Made by a program: the position numbers and the translations under genes. A stretch of DNA of 18,458 nt from Synergistaceae bacterium UBA1358 (GTDB lineage: Bacteria > Synergistota > Synergistia > Synergistales > Synergistaceae), in the NCBI GenBank assembly GCA_002306075.1, contig DBRW01000023.1, positions 1-18,458 of the forward strand. Direction: 5' to 3'. The notes beneath the pieces are model-generated. The model was not told where the DNA came from. It did no database searches and was given only the letters and a program-made list of their open reading frames with translations. Each line of letters starts with the position of its first letter. The first letter of the stretch is position 1. Below are positions 1 to 7,473 of the stretch, one piece after another.

Positions 1-32
1 AGCCGCGGCAGCGGTGCGGGCAGAGATTTTGA

Positions 33-989
33 TCAGAAAAACCGTTTTTTCCAGAGTATCACAGTCGCCGCTATCGTAAGAACAACGGATACGAATCCTA
101 CTATGTAAAACCCCAGCGGATGTGATGTCCAGGGAACAGGGACGTTCATTCCGAAGAAGCTTGAGATCATTGTGGGTATCGAAATAACGATCGTAACAGA
201 GGCAAGGAACTTCATGACCATGTTGAGGTTGTTCGAGATGACGGAGGCGAACGCGTCCATCATTCCGGCAAGGACATCGGTCTGTATCTGGGCCATCTCT
301 ATCGCCTGGTCATATTCGACCCTGACGTCATCGAGGAGATCCTCGTCCTCTTCCCTGATCTTGATAAGGTGGCTGACCTGAGGGTTAGAGCACAGCCGCA
401 GCAGACGCTCGACGACGACCCTGTTCGACCGGAGCGACATCGAGTAGTAGGTAAGCCCCTTCTGGAGGTCCAGGAGCTGGAACAGTTCCTCGTTCTTCAT
501 CGAGAGTCTGAGATCGTGTTCTATTTTGTCGGATTTCCTCGCCATCTGGCGCAGGTCTTTAAGGAAGAGCAGCGCCGAGTGGTACAGCAGCTGGAACAGA
601 AACCTCGTCCTTTTGAACGTGCTGAAGTATCTGTACCTAGTCCCTTTGAAACTCTGAAGGACTTCGTTGTACTCCTGGCAGATCGTAACAAAATAATCCG
701 GGGTCACGACCATTCCAAGCGGTATGGTGTCATACTCCCCGGGGCTCGCTTCATGGTTGACCGGAACGTTTATGAGCACAAGTATGTGATTGTCTTCTAT
801 CTCTATGCGGGAGGACTCTTCAGGGTCAAGAGCTGATCTTATGAAGTCCTGGGGGGCTCCTGTTATCCTTTCGGTGAGCAGAAGCTCCTCTGCCGTAGGC
901 TTTATCAGGCTGATCCAGGAGCCGGATTCGATGTTGTCCGGATCTATATCATGAAGCCTGTCTTCAAAAGTTTTGGTTATTTTAAGCAT
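33..989 (-). CDS. corA: CorA-family magnesium/divalent cation transporter
   Basis: This is a 318-residue inner-membrane channel protein for Mg2+ and possibly Co2+ or Ni2+. The long N-terminal cytoplasmic part (about 1-255) ends in a helix-rich stalk. It is followed by two C-terminal membrane segments at about 257-277 and 293-313. The family's signature GMN filter motif sits between them at 280-282, in the context FFGMNV. A short basic tail (KKRFF) ends the protein, as is typical of CorA pentamers. Length and topology match the family, and nothing looks truncated. The ATG start is supported by a strong GGGGAGGAG ribosome site just upstream. The gene is the leftmost in the window and appears transcribed alone, since the S9 operon upstream of it ends at a terminator more than 480 bp away. 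Exact metal preference cannot be read from the sequence. Confidence 0.93.
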   Translation of the reverse strand: MLKITKTFEDRLHDIDPDNIESGSWISLIKPTAEELLLTERITGAPQDFIRSALDPEESSRIEIEDNHILVLINVPVNHEASPGEYDTIPLGMVVTPDYFVTICQEYNEVLQSFKGTRYRYFSTFKRTRFLFQLLYHSALLFLKDLRQMARKSDKIEHDLRLSMKNEELFQLLDLQKGLTYYSMSLRSNRVVVERLLRLCSNPQVSHLIKIREEDEDLLDDVRVEYDQAIEMAQIQTDVLAGMMDAFASVISNNLNMVMKFLASVTIVISIPTMISSFFGMNVPVPWTSHPLGFYIVGFVSVVLTIAATVILWKKRFF

Positions 990-1474
990 TGGTATCTCCT
1001 CCCCGCTCTTTTATAAATTTCTGCGCGTTCCGAACTGCGCGATAATACACATGCCGGGCCATGCCATAAAAAGATGCCGTCATGTCGTGCAGTTCAGCTG
1101 ATAATTTAAAAGTTCGACGGGAGTGAAGGGATAAAACGAAAGGAAATTTGCAGAAACTTCACACCCGGCAGCGCCGGGTGCTTTCAAAAAAGTGCAGCCC
1201 GGGCTAGAAAATATTCACTAAGTTTCCTTGAGGTTCAGGACTGGGACTGGAACTATCCATGGACTGCTCCTTCCTTCGGGTATTTCCCGAAATATTACTT
1301 TCTCGCGTAAAGTTTAGTGCTTGACCTCCGTCAGGTCAAGCTGAAATTTATCATTATTTCCCCGTGGCAGGATAATTAATAAGACAAAACAGGTCTTTTG
1401 CCTTGAGAATATATCCTGCAGGACTTGGCTGTGTATCCGCTTCATGATCAGACTGCATCGCCGCGGAAAACGGC
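990..1474. other. Gene-poor region with inverted repeats
   Basis: No convincing coding region lies between corA and the S9 terminator. The stretch contains several short perfect stems: CACCCGGC/GCCGGGTG (1162-1180, 3-nt loop), TTCGGG/CCCGAA (1275-1291, 5-nt loop) and CTTGACCT/AGGTCAAG (1320-1340, 5-nt loop). It also holds the palindromes AGCCCGGGCT (about 1196-1205) and TCCTGCAGGA. None is followed by a proper T-run on either strand, so they are not standard terminators. The corA promoter must lie near 1010-1060, where AT-rich minus-strand hexamers such as TATTAT and TATAAA occur, but no convincing -35/-10 pair was found. A frame on the plus strand is open from 1110 to 1310 but has no ATG, GTG or TTG. 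Confidence 0.5.
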
Positions 1475-1511
1475 AAAAAAACATCCCGGGCGCAGCTTGC
1501 GGCCCGGGATG
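1475..1511 (-). terminator. Intrinsic terminator of the L13-S9 operon
   Basis: On the minus strand, 26 nt after the rpsI stop, the arms CATCCCGGG and CCCGGGATG (1503-1511 and 1482-1490) form a 9-bp GC-rich stem. The inner region can pair further. Seven T residues (1481-1475) follow directly, and then GCCGTTTT. This is a textbook rho-independent terminator and marks the end of the long leftward gene run. Confidence 0.93.
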
Positions 1512-1537
1512 CCCTGAATACTGAGCAAAGAGTAAAA

Positions 1538-1957
1538 CTAACGCTTTGAGAACTGCTTGTTAGCTCTTGCGCCCTTGAGTCCGACCTTCTTACGCTCGAC
1601 CATGCGTGAATCGCGGGTAAGAAGTCCCGCCTTCTTAAGCGAGGGACGCGCTGCAGGGTACATCTTAAGGATGGCCCTCGCAACACCGAGGCGCACCGCG
1701 CCAGCCTGACCGGTAAGTCCGCCGCCGTGTGCGTTGACGAATACGTCGATCTTGCCCTCAACTCCGGCTACCTTGAGGGGCTGGAGCGCAAGTGAGGCCC
1801 AATAATATCTGGGAAGATAATCATTGACCTCTCTGTTGTTGATAAGGAATTTACCGTCACCTTCGCAGATACGTACGCGGGCGATAGCGTTCTTTCTTCT
1901 CCCCGTACCCCAAATGAAGGATACCGGGGCTGCTGTCTCTGTCTTTTTAACTGCCAT
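1538..1957 (-). CDS. rpsI: 30S ribosomal protein S9
   Basis: This small-subunit protein has a C-terminal tail that reaches toward the P-site tRNA. The 139-residue product shows the family hallmarks: GTGRRKNAIARV near residue 17, GGGLTGQAGAVRLGVARA in the middle, and the basic C-terminal end with KKVGLKGARANKQFSKR. It is a few residues longer than many S9 proteins because of a short N-terminal extension (MAVKKTETAAPV). The ATG start has an AGGGG ribosome site about 8 nt upstream. It follows rplM by 18 bp, the standard bacterial L13-S9 pair, and a strong terminator follows it. A different open frame over 1354-1761 overlaps it and is discarded. Confidence 0.98.
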   Translation of the reverse strand: MAVKKTETAAPVSFIWGTGRRKNAIARVRICEGDGKFLINNREVNDYLPRYYWASLALQPLKVAGVEGKIDVFVNAHGGGLTGQAGAVRLGVARAILKMYPAARPSLKKAGLLTRDSRMVERKKVGLKGARANKQFSKR

Positions 1958-1975
1958 AGTTTACACCCCTATCTC

Positions 1976-2410
1976 CTAGTCTATCTGCTCGGGCTTCTGA
2001 GCCTGATGAGGATGGCTCGGACCGGCATATACTTTAAGTTTGCGGTACATATCGCGTCCGAGCTTGGTCTTGGGAAGCATGCCCCATACGACCCTTTCGA
2101 TCAGACGCTCCGGACGGCGCTCAAGGACCTGCTGGTAGGTGAGGGTCTTAAGTCCGCCGGGGTAAAGGCTATGTGTAGTGATTGTGGACTGCAGGAGTTT
2201 TTTGCCTGTGAGTCCGACCTTCTCTGCGTTGATCACCACGACGAAATCGCCGGTATCAACGTGAGGCGTATAAGTAGGTTTGTGTTTTCCCGAAAGGATA
2301 CGGGCTACCTGAACTGCCAGACGGCCAAGGTGTTTGTCTGTGGCGTCGATGACATACCACTTGCGCTCGACTTCCGCACCCTTAGCCATGAAAGAACGTG
2401 TGCCTATCAT
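1976..2410 (-). CDS. rplM: 50S ribosomal protein L13
   Basis: This is an early-assembling large-subunit protein. The 144-residue sequence has the typical opening (TRSFMAK, then RKWYVIDATDKHLGRLA) and the conserved HVDTGDFVVVINAEKV segment. GMLPKTKLGRDMYRKLKVY and PHQAQKP are seen near the C-terminus. Length is standard. The start at 2410 is set by a strong GAGGAGGAA ribosome site about 6 nt before the ATG. It is the first gene after a 154-bp gap containing a structured leader, and is followed by rpsI. Expression is probably controlled both from upstream read-through and through the leader. Confidence 0.98.
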   Translation of the reverse strand: MIGTRSFMAKGAEVERKWYVIDATDKHLGRLAVQVARILSGKHKPTYTPHVDTGDFVVVINAEKVGLTGKKLLQSTITTHSLYPGGLKTLTYQQVLERRPERLIERVVWGMLPKTKLGRDMYRKLKVYAGPSHPHQAQKPEQID

Positions 2411-2485
2411 GGATCTTCCTCCTCAAAAAAGTGGAACACTAATTTTTATATTTTTATATTTCTCAAAGCTACCCTTCCGACCCTC

Positions 2486-2524
2486 CGAAGCCGTGGCATT
2501 CGTGCCTTGCGGCACCGGCCTTCG
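2486..2524 (-). promoter_or_regulatory. Structured leader upstream of rplM (candidate L13 autoregulatory element)
   Basis: In the 154-bp gap before rplM, the minus strand folds into an outer stem CGAAGGCCG/CGGCTTCG (2524-2516 with 2493-2486, one bulged G). The inner hairpin GTGCC-GCAA-GGCAC (2515-2502) has a GNRA-type loop. The GGCA arm can alternatively pair with the downstream TGCC across a CGAA loop, so two exclusive hairpins are possible. No T-run follows, so it is not an intrinsic terminator. An L13 leader is known upstream of rplM-rpsI in low-GC Gram-positives; whether this is a homologue was not tested. An AT-rich tract lies between the leader and the ribosome site. Confidence 0.5.
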
Positions 2525-2564
2525 AAGCACTGTCCGTTAACGTGGGGGAAAACAGACTGTGGGA

Positions 2565-3608
2565 CTAGAGTACGCGTTCAAGCCTCGGATTTTCAACTAT
2601 TCCGGGAAGACGTCCGCGTTTCGCGATCGGCCTTCCGTCGACCATCTTAAGGTCCATGGTCATATCCCTCGGGGTACCGTGAGTAATGTAACTTCCGACC
2701 CCGTAAACAGAAGCGCCCGCTTCGTTCATCAGCCTGATGCGGTCGGGGGTGAGACCTCCCGTCGCTATGACCTGGACTTTGCTGTATCCGGCCTTGTCAA
2801 GACGCCATCTGATCTCGCGGACCAGATCCGGCGTGACGCCGCCGCGCTCTCCCGGTGTGTCGAGCCGCACACCTGCAAGTTTGTCACCGAGACACTCCGC
2901 TACACGGATAGTCTCTTCCGCTTCATCCTTGAAGGTGTCCACCAACACTATGCGGGGTTCCTCGGCAGGTATCTGGCTGTCATAAAGTTTTGCGAGCCTG
3001 ACTGTATCGCCTACTATCAAGATCGCCGCATGGGGTATGGTACCCTTCGGCTCCTCACCGCACAGCTTCGCAGCAAGTATGCAGCTCATCGCGCTGCAGC
3101 CGGCTATTTTCGCGGCCCTCTCCATTACAGGTGCCACTGCCGGGTGCACATGCCTCGCGCCGAAGCAGAGCACACTGCGCCCTTCCGCAGCTTCAACACA
3201 CTCTCTGGCCGCGGTCGCCCAGCCCGTAGAAGAGGCGAGCATCCCGAGCAACACAGTTTCATAAAGCCCGAAAGACTCATATGTACCTGTGATCCGCATC
3301 AGCACCTCTTTCGCTTCGAAAGCGGAGCCCTCCGGCAGAGCCTCTACGACAGGCGGCTTCGGGAACGTCCTGAAAAGCCTGAGGACTTCTTCGACGCCGG
3401 CAAAGATGCCGCTCTTTCTTGTGAAAACCTCTGCTGTCACAGGTGTCTCAAGGAGTCCTGCCGAACGCAGGACGTCTCTTGTCTTCAAAAAATAGATGTC
3501 TGTCGTCCAACCTGCAAGCAACTCCTCGTGAGTTGCCGAAAAAAGACGTCCTTCCGTCTCGATGAAGGAGGCAATGTCCTTCTGGCTGTCAAGCCTTTTG
3601 ATCGGCAT
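2565..3608 (-). CDS. Nicotinate phosphoribosyltransferase-family protein
   Basis: This enzyme likely joins nicotinate to PRPP to give nicotinate mononucleotide, in the Preiss-Handler NAD salvage pathway in the cytoplasm. The 347-residue length matches the short NAPRTase subfamily rather than the longer PncB. Visible family motifs are FGARH (149-153), GTIPHA (189-194), VDTFKDE (223-229), GVRLDT (246-251), ATGGL (282-286) and YGVGSYI (302-308), consistent with a type II phosphoribosyltransferase barrel. It starts 9 bp after secG in the same operon. Substrate choice between nicotinate and nicotinamide cannot be decided by eye, though the GTIPHA motif is usual in nicotinate enzymes. No nicotinamidase lies nearby. 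Conventional symbols would be pncB or pncB2, but assignment to either subtype is not secure. Confidence 0.85.
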   Translation of the reverse strand: MPIKRLDSQKDIASFIETEGRLFSATHEELLAGWTTDIYFLKTRDVLRSAGLLETPVTAEVFTRKSGIFAGVEEVLRLFRTFPKPPVVEALPEGSAFEAKEVLMRITGTYESFGLYETVLLGMLASSTGWATAARECVEAAEGRSVLCFGARHVHPAVAPVMERAAKIAGCSAMSCILAAKLCGEEPKGTIPHAAILIVGDTVRLAKLYDSQIPAEEPRIVLVDTFKDEAEETIRVAECLGDKLAGVRLDTPGERGGVTPDLVREIRWRLDKAGYSKVQVIATGGLTPDRIRLMNEAGASVYGVGSYITHGTPRDMTMDLKMVDGRPIAKRGRLPGIVENPRLERVL

Positions 3609-3617
3609 GGCAACGGC

Positions 3618-3845
3618 CTATCTGATAACTACCTGCAGGATCGAAAGCACCATAAAGGCGACCATCAGCCCCGCAGTTACCTTGGTCAGAGACGACATAC
3701 GCTGCCATGTTCCTCCCATATCTGCCTGAGTGCCGCCACCGCCAAATGATCCGGTAAATCCGCCGCTTTTTCTGTGCTGCATCATTATAACTCCGATCAG
3801 AGCTACACAAACAAGGATGTGAAGTATTCCGATAAGGATTTTCAC
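3618..3845 (-). CDS. secG: Preprotein translocase subunit SecG
   Basis: This small auxiliary subunit of the SecYEG inner-membrane channel helps SecA-driven export. The 75-residue product has two membrane helices, one starting at KILIGILHILVCVALIG and one near the C-terminus (TAGLMVAFMVLSILQVV). They flank the typical MMQHRKSGGFTGSFGGGG loop. A frame opening exists three codons earlier at 3854, but that GTG lies inside the ribosome-binding site itself. GGAGG (3858-3854) is correctly spaced, 8 nt, from the GTG at 3845-3843, which gives a normal SecG N-terminus (V/M-KILIG). The gene sits 41 bp after rdgB and 9 bp before the phosphoribosyltransferase gene in the leftward run. Confidence 0.94.
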   Translation of the reverse strand: MKILIGILHILVCVALIGVIMMQHRKSGGFTGSFGGGGTQADMGGTWQRMSSLTKVTAGLMVAFMVLSILQVVIR

Positions 3846-3852
3846 AAACCAC

Positions 3853-3858
3853 ACCTCC
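3853..3858 (-). promoter_or_regulatory. Ribosome-binding site that decides the secG start
   Basis: The minus strand reads GGAGGTGTGGTTTGTGAAA. The GGAGG core overlaps the upstream candidate GTG (3854-3852), ruling that codon out, and lies 8 nt before the GTG at 3845-3843. Confidence 0.75.
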
Positions 3859-3886
3859 AGGGGTTTTCTCTATTCCGGCGGCTGGA

Positions 3887-4519
3887 TCACTGTCCCTGCA
3901 CAAACCGGGATTTTTCCATAGTACGTACAGCATAGTATTGTAACACAGGTATGAGCATTTCTGCTATACCTTTTATTGCCATAGCCCTATGAGAAATTTT
4001 TGTTTTTATCTGATTTCCGAGTTCGGCAAAAGTGGCATTGTATCCGTCGGGTATGAATATGGGATCATAACCGAAACCGCCGCTGCCGCGAGGGTTTGAT
4101 GCTATGGTGCCGCTGCAGATGCCTCTGTATACTAGCGGGGGCTCCTTGTCGGGAAAGACGACAGCTATGCATGAGACAAAGCGTGCCCTCCTGTCCTCCG
4201 CTCCCTCCATTTGGGAAAGCAGCCACATCGTCCTGTCGGCGTCGCTGCCGGGGACCGCACGGGCCGAATGCACTCCGGGTGCTCCTCCGAGGGCATGGAC
4301 TTCCAGACCGCTGTCATCGGCGAGAGCTGCCATGCCAAGCGCTTCGGACCAGGCCCTTGCTTTGAGCAGCGCATTCTCTTCGTAACTGTCGCCTGTCTCA
4401 TCCACCTCTATCGAAACATCTGTGTCTCCGCCGTAAATGAGCTCTACTCCTATCGGCCCGAAGGCCTCTTTCATCTCACGGTACTTGTTTCTGTTGCTGC
4501 TCGCCAGAACTATCTTCAT
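3887..4519 (-). CDS. rdgB: XTP/dITP diphosphatase (RdgB/HAM1 family)
   Basis: This house-cleaning enzyme hydrolyses non-canonical purine triphosphates (XTP, dITP, ITP) to monophosphates and pyrophosphate, keeping them out of DNA and RNA. The family motifs are complete: SSNRNK (7-12) for triphosphate binding, ADDSGLEV (67-74) with the catalytic acidic residues, GGFGYDPIF (147-155) for base recognition, and KISHRAMA (174-181). At 210 residues it is slightly longer than usual because of a short C-terminal tail after the conserved helix. Its ATG overlaps the rph stop as ATGA, suggesting translational coupling. Adjacency of rph and rdgB is a common bacterial arrangement. Confidence 0.96.
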   Translation of the reverse strand: MKIVLASSNRNKYREMKEAFGPIGVELIYGGDTDVSIEVDETGDSYEENALLKARAWSEALGMAALADDSGLEVHALGGAPGVHSARAVPGSDADRTMWLLSQMEGAEDRRARFVSCIAVVFPDKEPPLVYRGICSGTIASNPRGSGGFGYDPIFIPDGYNATFAELGNQIKTKISHRAMAIKGIAEMLIPVLQYYAVRTMEKSRFVQGQ

Positions 4520-5265
4520 CTCATCAGGACCGCTTTTTCCTCTTCGGTCAGTTCGAGAGCTTCGGCCTGGAGCCTGTGTATCTCACATATGCCCTTCCAT
4601 CCCAGGGAGAGGATCTCGTCCAGCTCCGCGCCGGAGAAGACGCCTCCTTCGCCGGTGCCCTGCAGTTCAACGAATTCTCCCTTAGACGTCATGACTATGT
4701 TTGCATCAACTTCCGCGGCTGAATCCTCCTCATAACAGAGGTCGAGCATCGGCACTCCGTTTACCTTGCCGGCACTGACAGCGCCTATCTGGGTCTTCAG
4801 GGGGATCTCGCTGATCAGCGAGTTGGCGGACATCCATCTGAGAGCGTCAAAAAGAGCGACAAAGCCGGCGGATATCGAGGCTGTCCTCGTCCCGCCGTCT
4901 GCCTGAAGGACATCACAGTCTATCCAGATCGTCCTCTCGCCGAGTTTCGCCATGTCGACCGCGGCCCTGAGCGATCTGCCGATCAGCCGCTGGATCTCTG
5001 TTCCCCTTCCGTTGGGCTTTCCTTTGCTGATGTCTCTCTGCATCCTCTGGTGCGTGGATCTCGGGAGCATTGAATACTCTGCGCTGATCCACCCGCTGCC
5101 TGTGCCCCTCATGAAGGGAGGTACCTTGTCCTCCACAGAGGCGGTGCACAGAACCTTCGTGTTGCCCCATTCGACAAGCGCCGATCCTTCGGCGTACCTG
5201 CTGAAATTTCTTTGGAAAACTATCGGTCTCAGTTCAAATGGTTCTCTTCCGTCTATCCTCATCAT
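4516..5265 (-). CDS. rph: Ribonuclease PH
   Basis: This phosphorolytic 3'-exoribonuclease trims tRNA 3' ends. It forms a hexameric ring of PH-fold subunits. The protein opens with MMRIDGREPFELRPI, close to the canonical family N-terminus. It carries the GTGSGWISAEYSMLPRSTHQR block, RGTEIQRLIGRSLRAAVD, and the phosphate-binding GGTRTAS loop. The frame is open further upstream to an ATG at 5292. I prefer the ATG at 5265 (or 5262) because GGAG lies 6-9 nt ahead of these codons, and because this removes an overlap with the GerMN gene, leaving an 11-bp gap. With this start the product is 249 residues, normal for the family. It is followed by rdgB with an ATGA overlap. Confidence 0.95.
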   Translation of the reverse strand: MMRIDGREPFELRPIVFQRNFSRYAEGSALVEWGNTKVLCTASVEDKVPPFMRGTGSGWISAEYSMLPRSTHQRMQRDISKGKPNGRGTEIQRLIGRSLRAAVDMAKLGERTIWIDCDVLQADGGTRTASISAGFVALFDALRWMSANSLISEIPLKTQIGAVSAGKVNGVPMLDLCYEEDSAAEVDANIVMTSKGEFVELQGTGEGGVFSGAELDEILSLGWKGICEIHRLQAEALELTEEEKAVLMR

Positions 5266-5276
5266 GCGACGCTCCG

Positions 5277-6149
5277 TCAATTTATCTCCCATGGCTTTGT
5301 GAGATCCACGGGGGTCTTTTCACCCGACTCTTTGCCGTCGATATAGAACTTGACCTTTTTTATCGGCGGAAAGTTATCTGCCATGGTACGGACAAGTCCT
5401 GTGATCACCATCGATGCCTTGTCTTTGCCAAGTGTCTTCAGCGATGTGCCGAACGCTCCCGTCATGTCAAGGTAGAGCCAGTCCCCGCTGCGGAAAACGT
5501 TGAGGACCCGCGAGCCGTTGTCCAGCATTTGGGTCTCTTTGAGTCCGTCTATGTAGACAGAAAGCACCTTTTCGATATCTTCCTCGACCATTCCCTTTTT
5601 GATCTCAATCTCTCTTTCGGTAAACGTCTTGCCCTCTGGGATGAAGATGCTGTATTTGACATTTCCCAGTCCGCCGGAAACGTCTGAACCGGAAGCTATC
5701 CTTGATGCTTCCGTTCCGCTTCCCACGACATTTCCGACTCTCGGACCGCCTTTCTTGTCCGCCCAGTTGAAGAAATAGTTGGCCCCGAGGTATCCGCAGA
5801 CGAAGAAGATAGCGAGAAGGGCGACCCAGGCAAAGATCCTGACCAGCAGAGGGGCCTTTTTGCTTTCGTCCTCCTCTTCCTCCTCAAACTCGTCGTCGAA
5901 GCTCTCCTCGTATTTTGCGCGTGATCTCTCTGCCTGTCCGTCATCATCGCGGCGGCCCCTTCCGGCGTATCTCGCGAAAAATCCCGCCTTCAGGTTTTCA
6001 TCATCCTCATCCCGGAGCCTGTGGCTGTCCGAAAAAACCTTTTCCTTCGGCTGAGCGGAGACGCGCCTTTCCGAGGATTCATCGGGCATTTCTTCTTCTT
6101 TTTTCCTTCTGATTATAAAATGGCGGGTTCTTTCCTCAGGATCCCTCAT
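5277..6149 (-). CDS. Membrane-anchored GerMN-domain protein
   Basis: This 290-residue protein has three parts. The first is a cytoplasmic, highly charged N-terminal region (1-98) rich in Arg, Asp and Glu, including an acidic stretch near 85-96. The second is one membrane segment at about 101-123. The third is an extracytoplasmic C-terminal part with a GerMN (sporulation/spore-germination) domain at roughly 166-285, recognisable from IFIPEGKTFTEREIEIKKG, VLNVFRSGDWLYLDMTGAFG and IKKVKFYIDGKE. GerMN domains occur in spore GerM but also in non-sporulating bacteria, often beside cell-wall genes. The neighbouring amidase gene, 22 bp upstream, supports an envelope or peptidoglycan role. The start at 6149 has a strong GGGAGGAA site. 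No catalytic residues are known for the domain, so the biochemical role is open. Confidence 0.82.
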   Translation of the reverse strand: MRDPEERTRHFIIRRKKEEEMPDESSERRVSAQPKEKVFSDSHRLRDEDDENLKAGFFARYAGRGRRDDDGQAERSRAKYEESFDDEFEEEEEDESKKAPLLVRIFAWVALLAIFFVCGYLGANYFFNWADKKGGPRVGNVVGSGTEASRIASGSDVSGGLGNVKYSIFIPEGKTFTEREIEIKKGMVEEDIEKVLSVYIDGLKETQMLDNGSRVLNVFRSGDWLYLDMTGAFGTSLKTLGKDKASMVITGLVRTMADNFPPIKKVKFYIDGKESGEKTPVDLTKPWEIN

Positions 6150-6171
6150 CCGTTATTCCTCCCGTATACGA

Positions 6172-7473
6172 TCACTGAACCGTCACCGGATGTTCGTTGA
6201 TATAGGTCACTATACCCTTTGCAAAGCTTCTGCAGAGAGCCTCCCTGTAGCTTGCCGTATTCAGCTTCGCCGCCTCCGACCTGTCCGTAAGGTAACCCAT
6301 TTCGATCAGGACGGAAGGCATGCCCGCACCTCTTAAAACATAGAAAGGTGCCTGTCTGACCTTCCGCATCGGCAGCCCGGATGACTGTGCCGAGCTGTGC
6401 AGGACCTCGGTCAGTGTCGTGCTTTCGTTTATCTTGTCGTTCTGCTGCATGTCCCCAAGTATTTTGAGGAGCAGCCTTGTCTTCTGGTCAGCCCGCTGTA
6501 TGTCCTGCGCAGTTTCCGCTCCGCCGCTGATTTCCTTGTTTTCGTATATGGCCAGCTGCATTGCGTCTTTGTCTGACGGAGGAGCCATGATATAAAATTC
6601 AAGCCCGGCTGCGTATTTGCCTTTCGGCATCGCATTGCAGTGCAAGCTTACGAATACGTTTGCCTTGTTGTCGTTGGCAAAGGCCGTCCGCTCCGCCAGT
6701 TTGAGATATACGTCGGTCTTTCTGGTGTACCGCACATCCAGGCCATATTCCTCAAGCATCCTTCCAAGCTCCAGAGCGGCCTTAAGGTTTATGTCCTTCT
6801 CCCTTACACCGTTGGCCATGGCACCGGGGTCGTGTCCTCCGTGCCCCGCGTCGATCACCACCACGGGCTTTTTGCCGCCGGGGCCGATCTTTACGGAAGC
6901 CGGCACAGCCGCGGATCTTGTCTCTTCTGCGGCAGGCTTTTCAGGTTCGGTAATTTCAGCCTTTGTCGGTTTTTCGGGCTCGGCAGGCACCTCCTTCGGG
7001 GGTTCCTCCTTGGCGGGCCCCTTCTTTGGTTCCTCTGCCCGAGGAGGGGTCACGTCAGGTTCAGACCATCTCATCCCTGGCTTCCTGCCTATATTTGTGT
7101 AAAACTGATCAAGCACCGTGATCATGGTTTTCGAGTCGGCCCACCAGTGTCCGTCCTTGACCTCTATCGGATAAGGCAGGCTTATTATCGAACCGTTCAC
7201 CCTCACTACGCTTGAGTTGTTCCAGAACTCCATCTTCTTGCCGTCTATCACTACGACTATTCCCTGAAGGTTGCCCGACCTTACAAGTCCTAGGGCAGAA
7301 ATGACCTCTTCTATGGCCACGTCCTTCCCCTTAAGCGAGTTTGTCCTCGCCGATATGTCTCCCTTTTTGATGTCGCCGTACCAGAGGGAAAGGCTCTCCG
7401 CACAGGCCGCTCCAGCGGCCAGTGCTGCAATGAATAGAGCTATGGCCAGTATCGCTGATATTTTTTTATTCAC
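6172..7473 (-). CDS. Secreted N-acetylmuramoyl-L-alanine amidase (Amidase_3)
   Basis: This zinc amidase is likely to cleave the bond between MurNAc and L-alanine in peptidoglycan. From the GTG start it has about 433 residues. It begins with a signal peptide (NKKISAILAIALFIAALAAGAACAES) and continues with a domain resembling the copper-amine-oxidase N-terminal or stalk fold (about 25-135). A Pro/Glu/Lys-rich linker follows (about 140-190), then the catalytic domain. Zinc ligands and catalytic residues are visible: IDAGHGGHDPGA (His 211), REKD (Glu 225), SLHCNA (His 278) and LIEMGYLTD (Glu 391). The start is uncertain. GTG 7473 overlaps the previous stop by 8 bp; TTG codons at 7479-7485 have a better-spaced GGTGG/GGAAG; an ATG at 7533 would overlap the upstream gene by 68 bp and bury the signal peptide. 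Confidence 0.9.
   Translation of the reverse strand: MNKKISAILAIALFIAALAAGAACAESLSLWYGDIKKGDISARTNSLKGKDVAIEEVISALGLVRSGNLQGIVVVIDGKKMEFWNNSSVVRVNGSIISLPYPIEVKDGHWWADSKTMITVLDQFYTNIGRKPGMRWSEPDVTPPRAEEPKKGPAKEEPPKEVPAEPEKPTKAEITEPEKPAAEETRSAAVPASVKIGPGGKKPVVVIDAGHGGHDPGAMANGVREKDINLKAALELGRMLEEYGLDVRYTRKTDVYLKLAERTAFANDNKANVFVSLHCNAMPKGKYAAGLEFYIMAPPSDKDAMQLAIYENKEISGGAETAQDIQRADQKTRLLLKILGDMQQNDKINESTTLTEVLHSSAQSSGLPMRKVRQAPFYVLRGAGMPSVLIEMGYLTDRSEAAKLNTASYREALCRSFAKGIVTYINEHPVTVQ

Noticed and set aside
1010..1075. corA promoter with TATTAT or TATAAA as -10
   Set aside because: No acceptable -35 at 16-18 bp was found for either hexamer.
1090..1180. Possible tRNA, because of a GTTCGA near 1111
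   Set aside because: No acceptor stem or anticodon arm can be drawn around it.
2559..3749. A 396-codon plus-strand frame opposite the phosphoribosyltransferase and secG
   Set aside because: It is antisense to two well-supported genes, has no recognisable motif and has a composition typical of a shadow frame.
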